A DNA stretch of 64,000 nt from an uncultured Clostridia bacterium (GCA_947589005.1 CANPZO010000005.1:26818-90817), one strand, 5' to 3'; shown: positions 16,821-24,068, counted from the first letter of the stretch. Notes: a model not told the origin generated them from the letters alone. Numbers and translations: made by a program.

Positions 16821-17933
16821 ATGACTACTCTTGACAACGTGTTTCCCCAGATATACGATTTTGACGAATTGCTCCGTGCGCACGAAAACGCCCGCAAGGG
16901 TAAACGATACCGGGACGACGTTATGCGTTTTACCAACCACCTGGAGGAAAACCTGATCGAACTGCAAAACGAATTGATCTGGGATACATACCGGGTGGGA
17001 CCGTATCGGAAATTTTACGTGCGGGAACCGAAGAAGCGGCTGGTGATGGCGCTGGAATACCGGGACAGGATTGTTCAATGGGCCATATACAACCAGCTAA
17101 ATCCGTTCTACGACAAGACCTTCATCGAGGACAGCTATGCGTGCCGGATCGGGAAGGGCAGCCACAGGGCCGCCGACCGGCTGGCATACTGGCTGCGCCT
17201 GGTAAACCGCAAGCCCGGAAAATGGTATTATTTGAAACTGGATATTTCAAAATACTTTTACCGGGTGGACCACCGGGTCCTTGAAGATATCCTTGCGCAC
17301 CGAATAAAGGATGACCGCCTTATGGGTCTGCTTCGCCGAATAATAAACAGCGAAGACACGAGGTTCGGACTTCCGGCAGGGATAGGACCGGACGGGTGCC
17401 CGGATGATCTGTGGTTGTGGGACGTAGGTATGCCGATAGGAAATCTGACGTCACAGCTATTCGCCAACATCTACCTGAACGAACTGGACCAATACTGCAA
17501 ACACCGACTGCACACCCGATTTTATGAACGGTACATGGATGACACCACCATCCTGGACGACGACAAGGGGCGGCTTCGGGAATGGCAGTATGCAATCGCA
17601 GAATTCCTGCGTGATAACCTGCGCCTGGACCTGAACAGCAAGACGGCGATCCGGCCAGCCGACAGCGGCATCGAATTTGTGGGATACAGAATATGGCCCA
17701 CGCACCGGAAGCTCCGCAAGCAGACGGCCCGGCGAATAATACGCCACACAAAGAACCTGTGCGCTCTTTTGGCGGCGGGAGAAATATCACGGGAATCCTT
17801 CGACCGGACGGCGGCGTCCTATAAGGGCGTGCTGGAACGGTGCGACAGTTACGGGCTCAGGCAGCGACTGAATGAAATATACCTGGGAATGCGCCAAGAG
17901 GGAATCAGCCCCGGAATGGGGGTGACCACATGA
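16821..17933 (+). CDS. DGR reverse transcriptase
   Basis: A 370-residue RT of typical DGR size with no extra domain. The catalytic Asps are D141 (LDISKYF) and D240/D241 in YMDD (238-241). Motif 4 reads IGNLTSQ (206-212), the DGR hallmark in place of QGxxxSP of group II intron and retroviral RTs. RFYERYMDD and the GIEFVGYRIW thumb segment also fit. It makes error-prone cDNA at TR adenines with Avd. The stop overlaps the next gene by ATGA. Confidence 0.96.
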   Translation: MTTLDNVFPQIYDFDELLRAHENARKGKRYRDDVMRFTNHLEENLIELQNELIWDTYRVGPYRKFYVREPKKRLVMALEYRDRIVQWAIYNQLNPFYDKTFIEDSYACRIGKGSHRAADRLAYWLRLVNRKPGKWYYLKLDISKYFYRVDHRVLEDILAHRIKDDRLMGLLRRIINSEDTRFGLPAGIGPDGCPDDLWLWDVGMPIGNLTSQLFANIYLNELDQYCKHRLHTRFYERYMDDTTILDDDKGRLREWQYAIAEFLRDNLRLDLNSKTAIRPADSGIEFVGYRIWPTHRKLRKQTARRIIRHTKNLCALLAAGEISRESFDRTAASYKGVLERCDSYGLRQRLNEIYLGMRQEGISPGMGVTT

Positions 17934-18283
17934 ACACAGCAATCACAGTTACACCCTCAATGCTGATCAGCGGCTTTATTGCTTTTTGCGCCGGGCTGTC
18001 CTGCATAGCGGGAGCCATCGGATGGGTGGTCAAAATGATACACGCAGCCAAGGCCCCGGCCAAAAGAGTGGACGAACGCCTGGAGGCGCTGGAGAACACC
18101 GTCGAGGACTACAAAGATTATTTCGACAACGACCAGCGACGGATGGAATCCATCGAAGCGGGGAGCCGGGTCACGCAAAAGGCCCTTCTCGCCTTGCTGT
18201 CCCACGGCATAGACGGCAACGACGTGGACGCCATGAGAGCAGCCAAGGCAGAATTACAGGAATATTTAATCGAACGCAACTGA
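17930..18283 (+). CDS. Phage membrane-anchored coiled-coil protein (lysis-cassette associated)
   Basis: A 117-residue protein with one membrane segment near residues 8-36, then a charged coiled-coil section (about 40-75, RVDERLEALENTVEDYKDYF). No enzyme motif. It overlaps the RT stop and precedes the holin and amidase genes, so it may be a second holin-type or lysis-control protein; similar proteins are common in Clostridia prophages without a known role. Confidence 0.65.
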   Translation: MNTAITVTPSMLISGFIAFCAGLSCIAGAIGWVVKMIHAAKAPAKRVDERLEALENTVEDYKDYFDNDQRRMESIEAGSRVTQKALLALLSHGIDGNDVDAMRAAKAELQEYLIERN

Positions 18284-18298
18284 AAGGGAGTGTAAGAA

Positions 18299-18646
18299 TT
18301 GAAAATCAACTGGATAGTACGGATAAAAAATAAATCCTTCTGGGTGGCGCTGATCCCCGCCGTGTTGATATTGATCCAGGCGGTGGCCTCCGTTTTCGGT
18401 TTCACGCTGGACTTCGGGACGCTGGGCGGCAACCTGCTGGCCGTGGTAAACGCCGTGTTCGCAGTGCTGGCCATCATCGGCATAGTGACCGACCCAACCA
18501 CCGAAGGGCTGGGAGACTCGGACCTCGCCATGACCTACGACGCACCGAAGCCAACGGACGCCGACACCCGAATAATGAATTATTATGACAGCTATTACCC
18601 ACGGCCTCCCTCCAACGGGACCGGCGCCGGGAGGGATAAGAAATGA
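18299..18646 (+). CDS. Phage holin (phi LC3/Phage_holin_1-like)
   Basis: A 115-residue protein with two membrane segments (about residues 14-36 and 46-67) joined by a short loop, and a polar C-terminal tail. The N-terminal IKNKSFWVALIPA and the second segment ending in GIVTDPTTEGLGDS are diagnostic of this holin family. It forms the membrane lesion that lets the endolysin reach the wall. It starts with TTG after GGGAG (8-bp spacing) and overlaps the amidase start. Confidence 0.9.
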   Translation: MKINWIVRIKNKSFWVALIPAVLILIQAVASVFGFTLDFGTLGGNLLAVVNAVFAVLAIIGIVTDPTTEGLGDSDLAMTYDAPKPTDADTRIMNYYDSYYPRPPSNGTGAGRDKK

Positions 18647-19560
18647 CGATCAGGGAAAACCTGTGCCCCGACAGCAAGTATAAAACAAAATGCCCCTACA
18701 CCATGGCGCCGATTGGCGTCTGCATACACAACACCGCCAACGATGCCACGGCCAAGAACGAGGTCAGCTATATGCTGGGCAACGGCAACAAAGTCAGCTA
18801 CCACTATGCGGTGGATGACAAGGAGATCGTCCACGCCATACCCGACAATCGGAATGCCTGGCACGCCGGGGACGGCGGCAAGGGCACCGGCAACCGGAAA
18901 TATATTTCGATAGAAATATGCTACTCCAAAAGCGGCGGGGCGAGGTTTGAAAAGGCCATGGACAACGCCGCCTGGCTGACGGCCAAGCTGCTGCGGGACC
19001 ACGGCTGGGGCATAGCCAACGTGAAGAAGCACCAGGACTTCAGCGGGAAATACTGCCCTCACCGGATACTTGACGATTACGGCTGGGATTATTTCCTGAA
19101 CTTGGTGCGGGCGGAGCTGGGTCAGGCGCCCGAAAGCACAGAGGACACGACGCCCCTGCTGCTGTACGGATACACCGGCGAGGCGGTGAAGCGGCTGCAG
19201 ACCATATTAAACACTCAGGGCTTCGACCTGGAGGTGGACGGCAGCTTCGGACCGGCAACGCTGGCGGCGGTCAAGGCGTTTCAGGAAAACAACGGTCTGG
19301 ACCCGGACGGCAAGGTCGGCCCCCTGACCTGGGGCAAGCTGCTGAACGCAGCACCGGCGACGGCTTCAGGCTTCGCCAGCTACCTGGTACGGGTCACGGC
19401 AGCGGTGCTGAACGTCCGCAAGGGGCCGGGGACCGGATACGGCATCAGTACCACGATCCGCAAGGGCGAGGTCTACACCATAGTGGACGCCCAGGGCGGC
19501 TGGGGCAAGCTGAAATCCGGTGCCGGGTGGATAAACCTGGCATACACGGCCAGGAAGTAA
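18643..19560 (+). CDS. Endolysin: N-acetylmuramoyl-L-alanine amidase with PG-binding and SH3 domains
   Basis: A 305-residue lysin that would cut the amide bond between muramic acid and the stem peptide. Residues 1-150 are an Amidase_2 domain; H29, H130 and C138 are likely zinc ligands. Residues 170-235 are a PG_binding_1 domain (GEAVKRLQTILNTQGFDLEV, then FGPATLAAVKAFQ). Residues 248-305 are a bacterial SH3 domain (LNVRKGPGTGYG). No signal peptide, so release depends on the holin encoded just upstream. A strong terminator follows. Confidence 0.94.
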   Translation: MTIRENLCPDSKYKTKCPYTMAPIGVCIHNTANDATAKNEVSYMLGNGNKVSYHYAVDDKEIVHAIPDNRNAWHAGDGGKGTGNRKYISIEICYSKSGGARFEKAMDNAAWLTAKLLRDHGWGIANVKKHQDFSGKYCPHRILDDYGWDYFLNLVRAELGQAPESTEDTTPLLLYGYTGEAVKRLQTILNTQGFDLEVDGSFGPATLAAVKAFQENNGLDPDGKVGPLTWGKLLNAAPATASGFASYLVRVTAAVLNVRKGPGTGYGISTTIRKGEVYTIVDAQGGWGKLKSGAGWINLAYTARK

Positions 19561-19573
19561 CACAAAAAAACAG

Positions 19574-19603
19574 GACAGGCGCCGCCCGTGCGCCTGTCTT
19601 TTA
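19574..19603 (+). terminator. Terminator after the late operon
   Basis: A 9-bp perfect stem, GACAGGCGC (19574-19582) with GCGCCTGTC (19590-19598), followed by TTTTACTTT. It ends the tail-DGR-lysis transcript. Confidence 0.85.
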
Positions 19604-19710
19604 CTTTGCCCCCGTGAGGCCACCAGCGGCCCCGTGAGCGGTTTTTTATTTCGGGAATACAACTTTATATTGGCGCCCCCGTCCGGGGGACTTTTTTCCG
19701 GTGGAAAAAA

Positions 19711-19908
19711 CTAAATCGCTTTGAACCCATGCCGGGAAAGATACGCCTGCGCCTGGTTCTCTTGCGAGAAGGTACGGCTTTTTAGTTTCTGGCGGTCCCG
19801 GCCAAGGACCACCGTTTCACCGATACCCTGTATAATCCATTGCAGCCGCCCGTTTTTGTTGATGGGGTTGAAATATATTTTGTCGCCGTTAGCGTTTGCC
19901 ATTTTCAT
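19711..19908 (-). CDS. Small hypothetical phage protein
   Basis: A 65-residue protein with an AAGGAGGT ribosome binding site before the ATG. It contains IYFNPINKNGRLQWIIQGIGE and a basic C-terminal half with a possible AP2/integrase-like DNA-binding feel (FSQENQAQAYLSRHGF). No sure family. It is the last gene of a leftward run of three small genes that starts at the promoter near 20670-20697. Confidence 0.65.
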   Translation of the reverse strand: MKMANANGDKIYFNPINKNGRLQWIIQGIGETVVLGRDRQKLKSRTFSQENQAQAYLSRHGFKAI

Positions 19909-19910
19909 AA

Positions 19911-20288
19911 TCAGACCTCCTTTTCAGACTTGCCTTCTTGTTTGCCGAACTCACGGTTGAGGACCTCGACCACTCCCATGGCCATCTGCTGGGCCTCGAG
20001 GAATTTTTTAAACTCCTCCGCATCCAGCGCCCCATAAGACGTGGTTTGAATTTCAAAGTGGGAAACCCTGCAGTCATACCAGTTGTCCCGATAATAAATC
20101 TCGGGAAGATAACAGTTTTCACCGGGGACCCTGACCGGCGTACATTCATAATTGGTGATTGCCGTCCCGTTGGAATAAAAGGATTTGAATTCGGTTACCG
20201 CATAGCCGCCGATAGAATAATCGGTTCGGGTACAGTAACGGCCATCAGCGGTGACACGTGTTTTTTCGTCGATAAGCTCAAGTTTCAT
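19911..20288 (-). CDS. Hypothetical phage protein
   Basis: A 125-residue protein. The start at 20288 follows GGAAAGGATG; an upstream in-frame start would add an implausible low-complexity N-terminus. The sequence is rich in Tyr, Thr and charged residues and predicts beta strands, with a helical C-terminus. No family recognised. It lies 2 bp upstream of the 65-residue gene, so the two are co-transcribed. Confidence 0.65.
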   Translation of the reverse strand: MKLELIDEKTRVTADGRYCTRTDYSIGGYAVTEFKSFYSNGTAITNYECTPVRVPGENCYLPEIYYRDNWYDCRVSHFEIQTTSYGALDAEEFKKFLEAQQMAMGVVEVLNREFGKQEGKSEKEV

Positions 20289-20368
20289 TTTTATACATCC
20301 TTTCCAGAATAGCGTGGTCGGGGTTGTGACCGGCCCTCCCGCATTACCGGCCCCCGAGGGGGGAGCCG

Positions 20369-20620
20369 TCACTCTGCGTTATAGCGAACCAAAAATTCAC
20401 GCCACTCACAAACAGTCATTGCCAAACAGCCTATGCGTAGCTGCCTTTGCAGATATTTGATTATGCTCTTGCCAAAACGTGAAGTTTCCGCATCTATAAC
20501 TCCCCGTCCGTAGGCTTCGGCGAGCTCGTGAAGCTTTTTGTCCAAAACCATTTCGGCATTGTCCCCGGAGTAAACCGCAGATACTAAATTTGTTGCAATC
20601 GCCATTTTATCGACCATCAT
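20369..20620 (-). CDS. Hypothetical phage protein, first gene of the leftward operon
   Basis: An 83-residue, mostly helical protein with a GAAAGGAG ribosome binding site. A consensus minus-strand promoter lies 49 bp upstream (20669-20697) inside a 105-bp direct repeat. No family recognised. It probably belongs to the lysogeny or accessory (moron-like) module, because it is transcribed against the late operon. Confidence 0.65.
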   Translation of the reverse strand: MMVDKMAIATNLVSAVYSGDNAEMVLDKKLHELAEAYGRGVIDAETSRFGKSIIKYLQRQLRIGCLAMTVCEWREFLVRYNAE

Positions 20621-20638
20621 GATGTTCTCCTTTCAAAA

Positions 20639-20743
20639 TTTTTATTTCCCTTTCCTGTTTACATCTATATTATAACATTCAAGTGAGTGTTTATCAATAG
20701 CAATGTTGCACAAATATAAAGTCATGTGATTGTTTATTTTGAC
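20639..20743. repeat. 105-bp direct repeat, copy 1 (promoter repeat)
   Basis: Matches 22068-22172 at 99 of 105 positions (constant offset 1429). Both copies lie just upstream of a minus-strand gene and carry the same minus-strand -35/-10 boxes. Three of the six differences fall in the 17-bp promoter spacer. Confidence 0.9.
20669..20697 (-). promoter_or_regulatory. Minus-strand promoter in repeat copy 1
   Basis: On the minus strand TTGATA (20692-20697) and TATAAT (20669-20674) are separated by 17 bp. It drives the leftward genes beginning at 20620. Confidence 0.8.
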
Positions 20744-20746
20744 GGA

Positions 20747-20775
20747 TTGACAAAAACGTGCACGTGAGTTATAAT
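20747..20775 (+). promoter_or_regulatory. Consensus promoter of the phage HTH regulator with palindromic operator
   Basis: TTGACA (20747-20752) and TATAAT (20770-20775) are perfect and 17 bp apart. The spacer contains the palindrome ACGTGCACGT, a likely operator. CACGTGA in the spacer recurs in repeat copy 2 (near 22153), which suggests the same regulator acts on both. Confidence 0.85.
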
Positions 20776-20798
20776 AATAATGAATGGAGGCGACAGCA

Positions 20799-21056
20799 AT
20801 GCCAAGAAGAATAACGATCACCGACAACATGACCCCGCTGGCCACGAAGCTGGTCGAGGCCAACATGACCAAAAAAGCCCTTTCCGAAAAAAGCGGCGTC
20901 CCCTTGGGCACCATAGACCAATGGGTGCGCCGGATAAGGGTCCCCCGTGACGTGTACCAGCTATACAAGGTGGCCCAGGCGCTGGACTGCCGGATCGAAG
21001 ACATCATCGAGCCGGAGCTGGCGGAGGCAGAAAAAAAGGAGGGCCGGGGGGTATGA
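20799..21056 (+). CDS. Phage HTH transcriptional regulator
   Basis: An 85-residue protein. Residues 12-70 form a helix-turn-helix of the Cro/XRE or HTH-like type (ATKLVEANMTKKALSEKSGV, then GTIDQWVRRIRVP). The C-terminal RIEDIIEPEL is a common end of XRE domains. The ATG at 20799 lies 8 bp after GGAGG. It sits divergently from the leftward operon behind a perfect promoter, so it is a candidate repressor of the lysogeny region. No dimerisation or protease domain is present. Confidence 0.75.
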   Translation: MPRRITITDNMTPLATKLVEANMTKKALSEKSGVPLGTIDQWVRRIRVPRDVYQLYKVAQALDCRIEDIIEPELAEAEKKEGRGV

Positions 21057-21298
21057 CCGATCTGAACGGTTTGGAAAATTTCGCCAAGGCGGGAGCGGCT
21101 GCCGGAATAACACTCGACGAAGTGGCCCGGCACCTTCAGGCGATACTCGGAGGGCTGCCTCCGATGGCCCCCGGCGAGACCGAAGCCCTGATCCGGATGA
21201 ACCCGAGCCTTTCAAGGTTCCAACGCTGGCGGCTGATCCGGTGGCTTCGGCGCACAAAAAAACGGGGCAAAGGTATTGACACCGCCCCGTCGATATGA
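21053..21298 (+). CDS. Hypothetical phage protein coupled to the HTH regulator
   Basis: An 81-residue protein whose ATG overlaps the stop of the regulator (ATGA). The N-terminal half is helical (VARHLQAILGGLP), and the C-terminus is very basic (RRTKKRGKGI), so it may bind nucleic acid. No family recognised. A strong promoter for a small RNA overlaps its last codons. Confidence 0.6.
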   Translation: MTDLNGLENFAKAGAAAGITLDEVARHLQAILGGLPPMAPGETEALIRMNPSLSRFQRWRLIRWLRRTKKRGKGIDTAPSI

Positions 21299-21304
21299 TA
21301 TAAT
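21276..21304 (+). promoter_or_regulatory. Perfect sigma-A promoter of a probable small RNA
   Basis: TTGACA (21276-21281) and TATAAT (21299-21304) with a 17-bp spacer. The expected start is near 21311. No plus-strand ORF follows before a terminator at 21375-21403. Confidence 0.82.
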
Positions 21305-21310
21305 ATAAAC

Positions 21311-21403
21311 ACCGTGGTATTCTAAGACAGCCCCCTCGCCAACTTGCCCTTGGCCGGGGGCTGTAAACGCAAAAGCGGCGGATGAACCGCCGCCTGTTTT
21401 TTT
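21311..21403 (+). ncRNA. Candidate prophage small RNA (about 93 nt)
   Basis: The transcript expected from the perfect promoter has two hairpins. The first pairs ACAGCCCCC (21327-21335) with GGGGGCTGT (21356-21364), and its loop extends the stem by GCCAA (21338-21342) with TTGGC (21350-21354). The second is GCGGCGG (21375-21381) with CCGCCGC (21387-21393) and ends in a T-run, so it is a Rho-independent terminator. No start codon with a ribosome binding site lies inside. The 3' end faces a convergent gene at 21402. The function is unknown; it could be a regulatory RNA or a decoy. Confidence 0.65.
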
Positions 21404-22010
21404 ATTTTTCAAGCCTGGACAACTCATTCACGGCCCAGTCGTAGTCTTCACGGCTATAAACATAGGGAACATAACCCTCGCCGCCCTCGTTGTTGACGTT
21501 GTTGAATTCAACCATGATCCGCTTGGCCTCTTTGCGGGTTTCAGGCTTAACTCCCTGGGCCTCGAAAGCCGCTATAATTTTTCGGCAGTCTTCGACGGTT
21601 TCGGCGTTCCTGCGGGCCTGCTCCTCGGCTTCTTCTTTTGCCAGGAATTCAGCTACCTCGGCGGGGGTGCCTTCGGCAATAGCCTCATCGAGCAGTTTCT
21701 GAATGGCGTCCCCATACATCGCAGGAAAACCGACCCGGAGACCTTTGATCCCCTGATAACCCGGATGTTCGGGCAAATCCATAACCTTCCAAAATGAGCG
21801 TTCGCCGATGCTGTCAACCCACACACCATCTACATACGCCGCTACCTCCGCATCGTAAAGAACTATTGATTTGTCAATGAAGTGCTGCACCTGGCAGGGG
21901 CCGTACAACCGGCTATAGTGTACCAACTCTGCCTTATAGTGGATTTCCAGCCTAAACGCCTTGCCGTTGTTGGTCCATTCAAAAACCTTTTTTTCACAAT
22001 CCTTTTTCAT
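21402..22010 (-). CDS. Hypothetical phage protein
   Basis: A 202-residue acidic protein with a helical, Glu/Ala-rich middle (about 105-150, AEVAEFLAKEEAEEQARRNA), where a coiled coil is likely. The first 100 residues are strand-rich (RLEIHYKAELVHYSRLYG). No family recognised. It is driven by the minus-strand promoter in repeat copy 2 (22098-22126) and is the prophage gene closest to the tRNA, the position often held by lysogenic-conversion genes. Confidence 0.65.
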   Translation of the reverse strand: MKKDCEKKVFEWTNNGKAFRLEIHYKAELVHYSRLYGPCQVQHFIDKSIVLYDAEVAAYVDGVWVDSIGERSFWKVMDLPEHPGYQGIKGLRVGFPAMYGDAIQKLLDEAIAEGTPAEVAEFLAKEEAEEQARRNAETVEDCRKIIAAFEAQGVKPETRKEAKRIMVEFNNVNNEGGEGYVPYVYSREDYDWAVNELSRLEK

Positions 22011-22067
22011 TCTGATACATCCTTTCTTTTTTTCATTTTACCACCCAGAGGGCGGATTGTCAACTAT

Positions 22068-22172
22068 TTTTTATTTCCCTTTCCTGTTTACATTTATATT
22101 ATAACATTCATGCGACTGTTTATCAATAGTAATGTTGCACAAATATAAAGTCACGTGATTGTTTATTTTGAC
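22068..22172. repeat. 105-bp direct repeat, copy 2 (promoter repeat)
   Basis: The second copy of 20639-20743, 94 percent identical over 105 bp. It sits 58 bp upstream of the 202-residue gene on the minus strand. Confidence 0.9.
22098..22126 (-). promoter_or_regulatory. Minus-strand promoter in repeat copy 2
   Basis: On the minus strand TTGATA (22121-22126) and TATAAT (22098-22103) are 17 bp apart. The spacer differs from copy 1 at three bases, while both hexamers are kept. Confidence 0.8.
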
Positions 22173-22175
22173 AAC

Positions 22176-22208
22176 AAAAAAGACGCCCGAAATACCGAGC
22201 GTCTTTTT
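22176..22208. terminator. Bidirectional terminator at the prophage end
   Basis: A 10-bp perfect stem, AAAAAGACGC (22176-22185) with GCGTCTTTTT (22199-22208), flanked by A and T runs. It insulates the prophage from the tRNA. Confidence 0.8.
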
Positions 22209-22297
22209 GTTTACCGCCATTTTTCAGGCAGCGCCATATCCAGAACGAACACTGAACCGATAAAATATATGATCGGGGGGTTCGCCTGGTTCAGCAA

Positions 22298-22373
22298 TGG
22301 TGACCCCACGGGGAGTCGAACCCCGGTCTTCGCCGTGAGAGGGCGACGTCCTAGGCCACTAGACTATGGAGCC
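22298..22373 (-). tRNA. tRNA-Glu (CTC)
   Basis: A 76-nt cloverleaf with encoded CCA. The acceptor begins GGCTCCA, the T loop has GGTTCGACTCC, and the anticodon loop CTCTCAC carries CTC. Its 3' end points to the prophage, which is the orientation seen when a phage integrates into the 3' end of a tRNA gene. Confidence 0.95.
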
Positions 22374-22457
22374 GTTTTGTGACTGCCTGATTATTATAGC
22401 ATGACGGCCGAGGTTTGTCAAGCACTTTTTTAATTTTTTTTTAAATTTTTTTTGACC

Positions 22458-23930
22458 TTAAAACACGCCCGGTATATCCGGCCCGCAGTAAAGACGCACC
22501 AACGCTCCGTCGGGGAAGCTGTCCGTCCGGCGGGAGGTCACCGCGTAGACGCGGCCGGCGCACACGCCGCCCATCACCTCGGCAAAGACCTCGGCCCCGC
22601 AGTGGAGCCTGTCCACGTCGGCGGCTATCACCAGACCGTACTCCCCTATCTTTTCCGCCAGCCAAAAGCCCGTTCGCGGCCCGAGCAGAGCCACGTCCAC
22701 CCGACCGGTGGGATAGACGCTGTCATCGGTTATGGCGGGGACGGCGCTTTCGTCAAGGCCCAGCATACCGGAAATACGGCCGCGCCAGCGGCGGACGGCT
22801 CCGCTCTCGGTGGCGAGCACGAGGGTGCTGAGGCCCAGCTCGGCTATGACCCCGCACATGAGACGGGTCTTGCCGCTGCCGACGGGGGCGCTGACCGTGC
22901 CGAAGTCACGGCTCAATATGCGGCGGACCGACTGCGCCTGACCGCCGGTAAGGGATATACCGCCGGTTGCGGCGGGAGTACGGCGGCGGCCGTCCACAAG
23001 CTCAAGCCTGAGACCGGCGGCCTTAAGCTCCTCAAAAACTCCCCTCGGCAGCCTGAGCCTGCGGCCCGAAAGTTCGGCATGGTATCGGAAGGCCGGACGG
23101 TATCCGGCGCTCTCGCGGCACGGCTCCGAATTGGGTATGCCGGCGGCCGAGCAGAGGGCCGCCAGCCCCAGGGGACTTATCCCAGCGGTGTCGATATACA
23201 GGCTGTCGCACAGCTCCGCCCGAAGCACCGGCGGAAAATCGCTTTTCGCGGGTCGGGTGGAGATGTCCTTCGGGGCGGACTGGACGGTCGCTTTAAGCGT
23301 TTCGTCCCGAACGGGCCTGAGTTCATCGTCGGTAAAGACGGAAAAGCCCTTTTCCCTGTGGAACAAGGGCAGCATAACCGGAAACCCGAAGCCGCCGTCG
23401 GGAGCCGCGGAGGGCCATACCCGGCCCCAAGGCTCAAAGGGCGGGCCGCCCACGGCCACGGCCGCCTCCCGCAGCAAATCAAAGGCCGGTTCCGCCGCCC
23501 GAAGAGGCGAAAGCGGCCTGTCGTAGAACAGCCAAAGCCTGCCCGCGCCCCCGAAATCCGTCATCTCGCACAGGTGGGCGAGGCCGTTCTCCCGGCAGAG
23601 CGCCGCCAGTATTTGCAATCTCGGGCGGAAATCGGTCCCCCTGAGCTCAATGACCGCGAAGCGGCAGAGACCGTCCTCATCGACCGGGTAAATTCCCATC
23701 GCCGCCCGTCCCTCCAGATGGTCCTCAACGGCCCTGACGGTCAGCGGCTCATAGCCACCGCCGCGGCACCGGCCGCAGTCGGGGAAGCCCGGCCCGCAGT
23801 CCCTTGTCGGCGAATTGCAGACCCGACGCCAGCCCTCCTCCCCGGAGGGCGTTTTATAATGAACCGTGCAGACGCCGCGCCGTCCGCCCAAAAGCCGCCC
23901 AAACTGTTCAAAAAGCTCGTCCGCCGTCAC
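22458..23930 (-). CDS. Truncated AEP primase-helicase protein (TOTE-type related)
   Basis: A 490-residue protein. Residues 38-56 hold four Cys in a CX6CX6CX2C pattern. Residues 60-200 resemble the archaeo-eukaryotic primase domain of TOTE-type proteins (EMTDFGGAGRLWLFYDRPLSP, then GFGFPVMLPLF). RLRLPRGVFEEL (291-302) is the conserved linker before the helicase. Residues 325-490 are the first RecA-like helicase domain with Walker A at 348-355 (APVGSGKT); the DEAH box is replaced by ADVDRLH. The expected primase acidic pair is not visible (IELRG), and the second helicase domain is missing. The GTG start follows GGGGAGG. The role is unclear: a degraded or repurposed conflict-system protein. Confidence 0.65.
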   Translation of the reverse strand: MTADELFEQFGRLLGGRRGVCTVHYKTPSGEEGWRRVCNSPTRDCGPGFPDCGRCRGGGYEPLTVRAVEDHLEGRAAMGIYPVDEDGLCRFAVIELRGTDFRPRLQILAALCRENGLAHLCEMTDFGGAGRLWLFYDRPLSPLRAAEPAFDLLREAAVAVGGPPFEPWGRVWPSAAPDGGFGFPVMLPLFHREKGFSVFTDDELRPVRDETLKATVQSAPKDISTRPAKSDFPPVLRAELCDSLYIDTAGISPLGLAALCSAAGIPNSEPCRESAGYRPAFRYHAELSGRRLRLPRGVFEELKAAGLRLELVDGRRRTPAATGGISLTGGQAQSVRRILSRDFGTVSAPVGSGKTRLMCGVIAELGLSTLVLATESGAVRRWRGRISGMLGLDESAVPAITDDSVYPTGRVDVALLGPRTGFWLAEKIGEYGLVIAADVDRLHCGAEVFAEVMGGVCAGRVYAVTSRRTDSFPDGALVRLYCGPDIPGVF

Positions 23931-24002
23931 CGAAGCCGCCTCCCCGCAAAAAAATATCTAAGATAATTCTACCACAGCGGCGGATTATTGTCAAATTAAA
24001 TG

Positions 24003-24031
24003 TTGACATTTTTTTCGCTTTGTGTTATTCT
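24003..24031 (+). promoter_or_regulatory. Promoter of the DAHP synthase gene
   Basis: TTGACA (24003-24008) and TATTCT (24026-24031) with a 17-bp spacer, 38 bp upstream of the ATG. Confidence 0.75.
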
Positions 24032-24068
24032 AATAGAAGCGAATTTCAATCAAAGGAGTAAATTTACC

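Noticed and set aside
16545..16824. ORFs across the TR and spacer as genes
   Set aside because: They only reflect that TR keeps the coding frame of the target; there is no ribosome binding site, and the region is the DGR template RNA.
14862..18300. Second VR or a second DGR target
   Set aside because: I found no other copy of the TR-like sequence in the window outside 15818-15932.
22452..23966. 504-codon plus-strand ORF opposite the primase-helicase
   Set aside because: No recognisable domain, and the minus frame has Walker A and a ribosome binding site.
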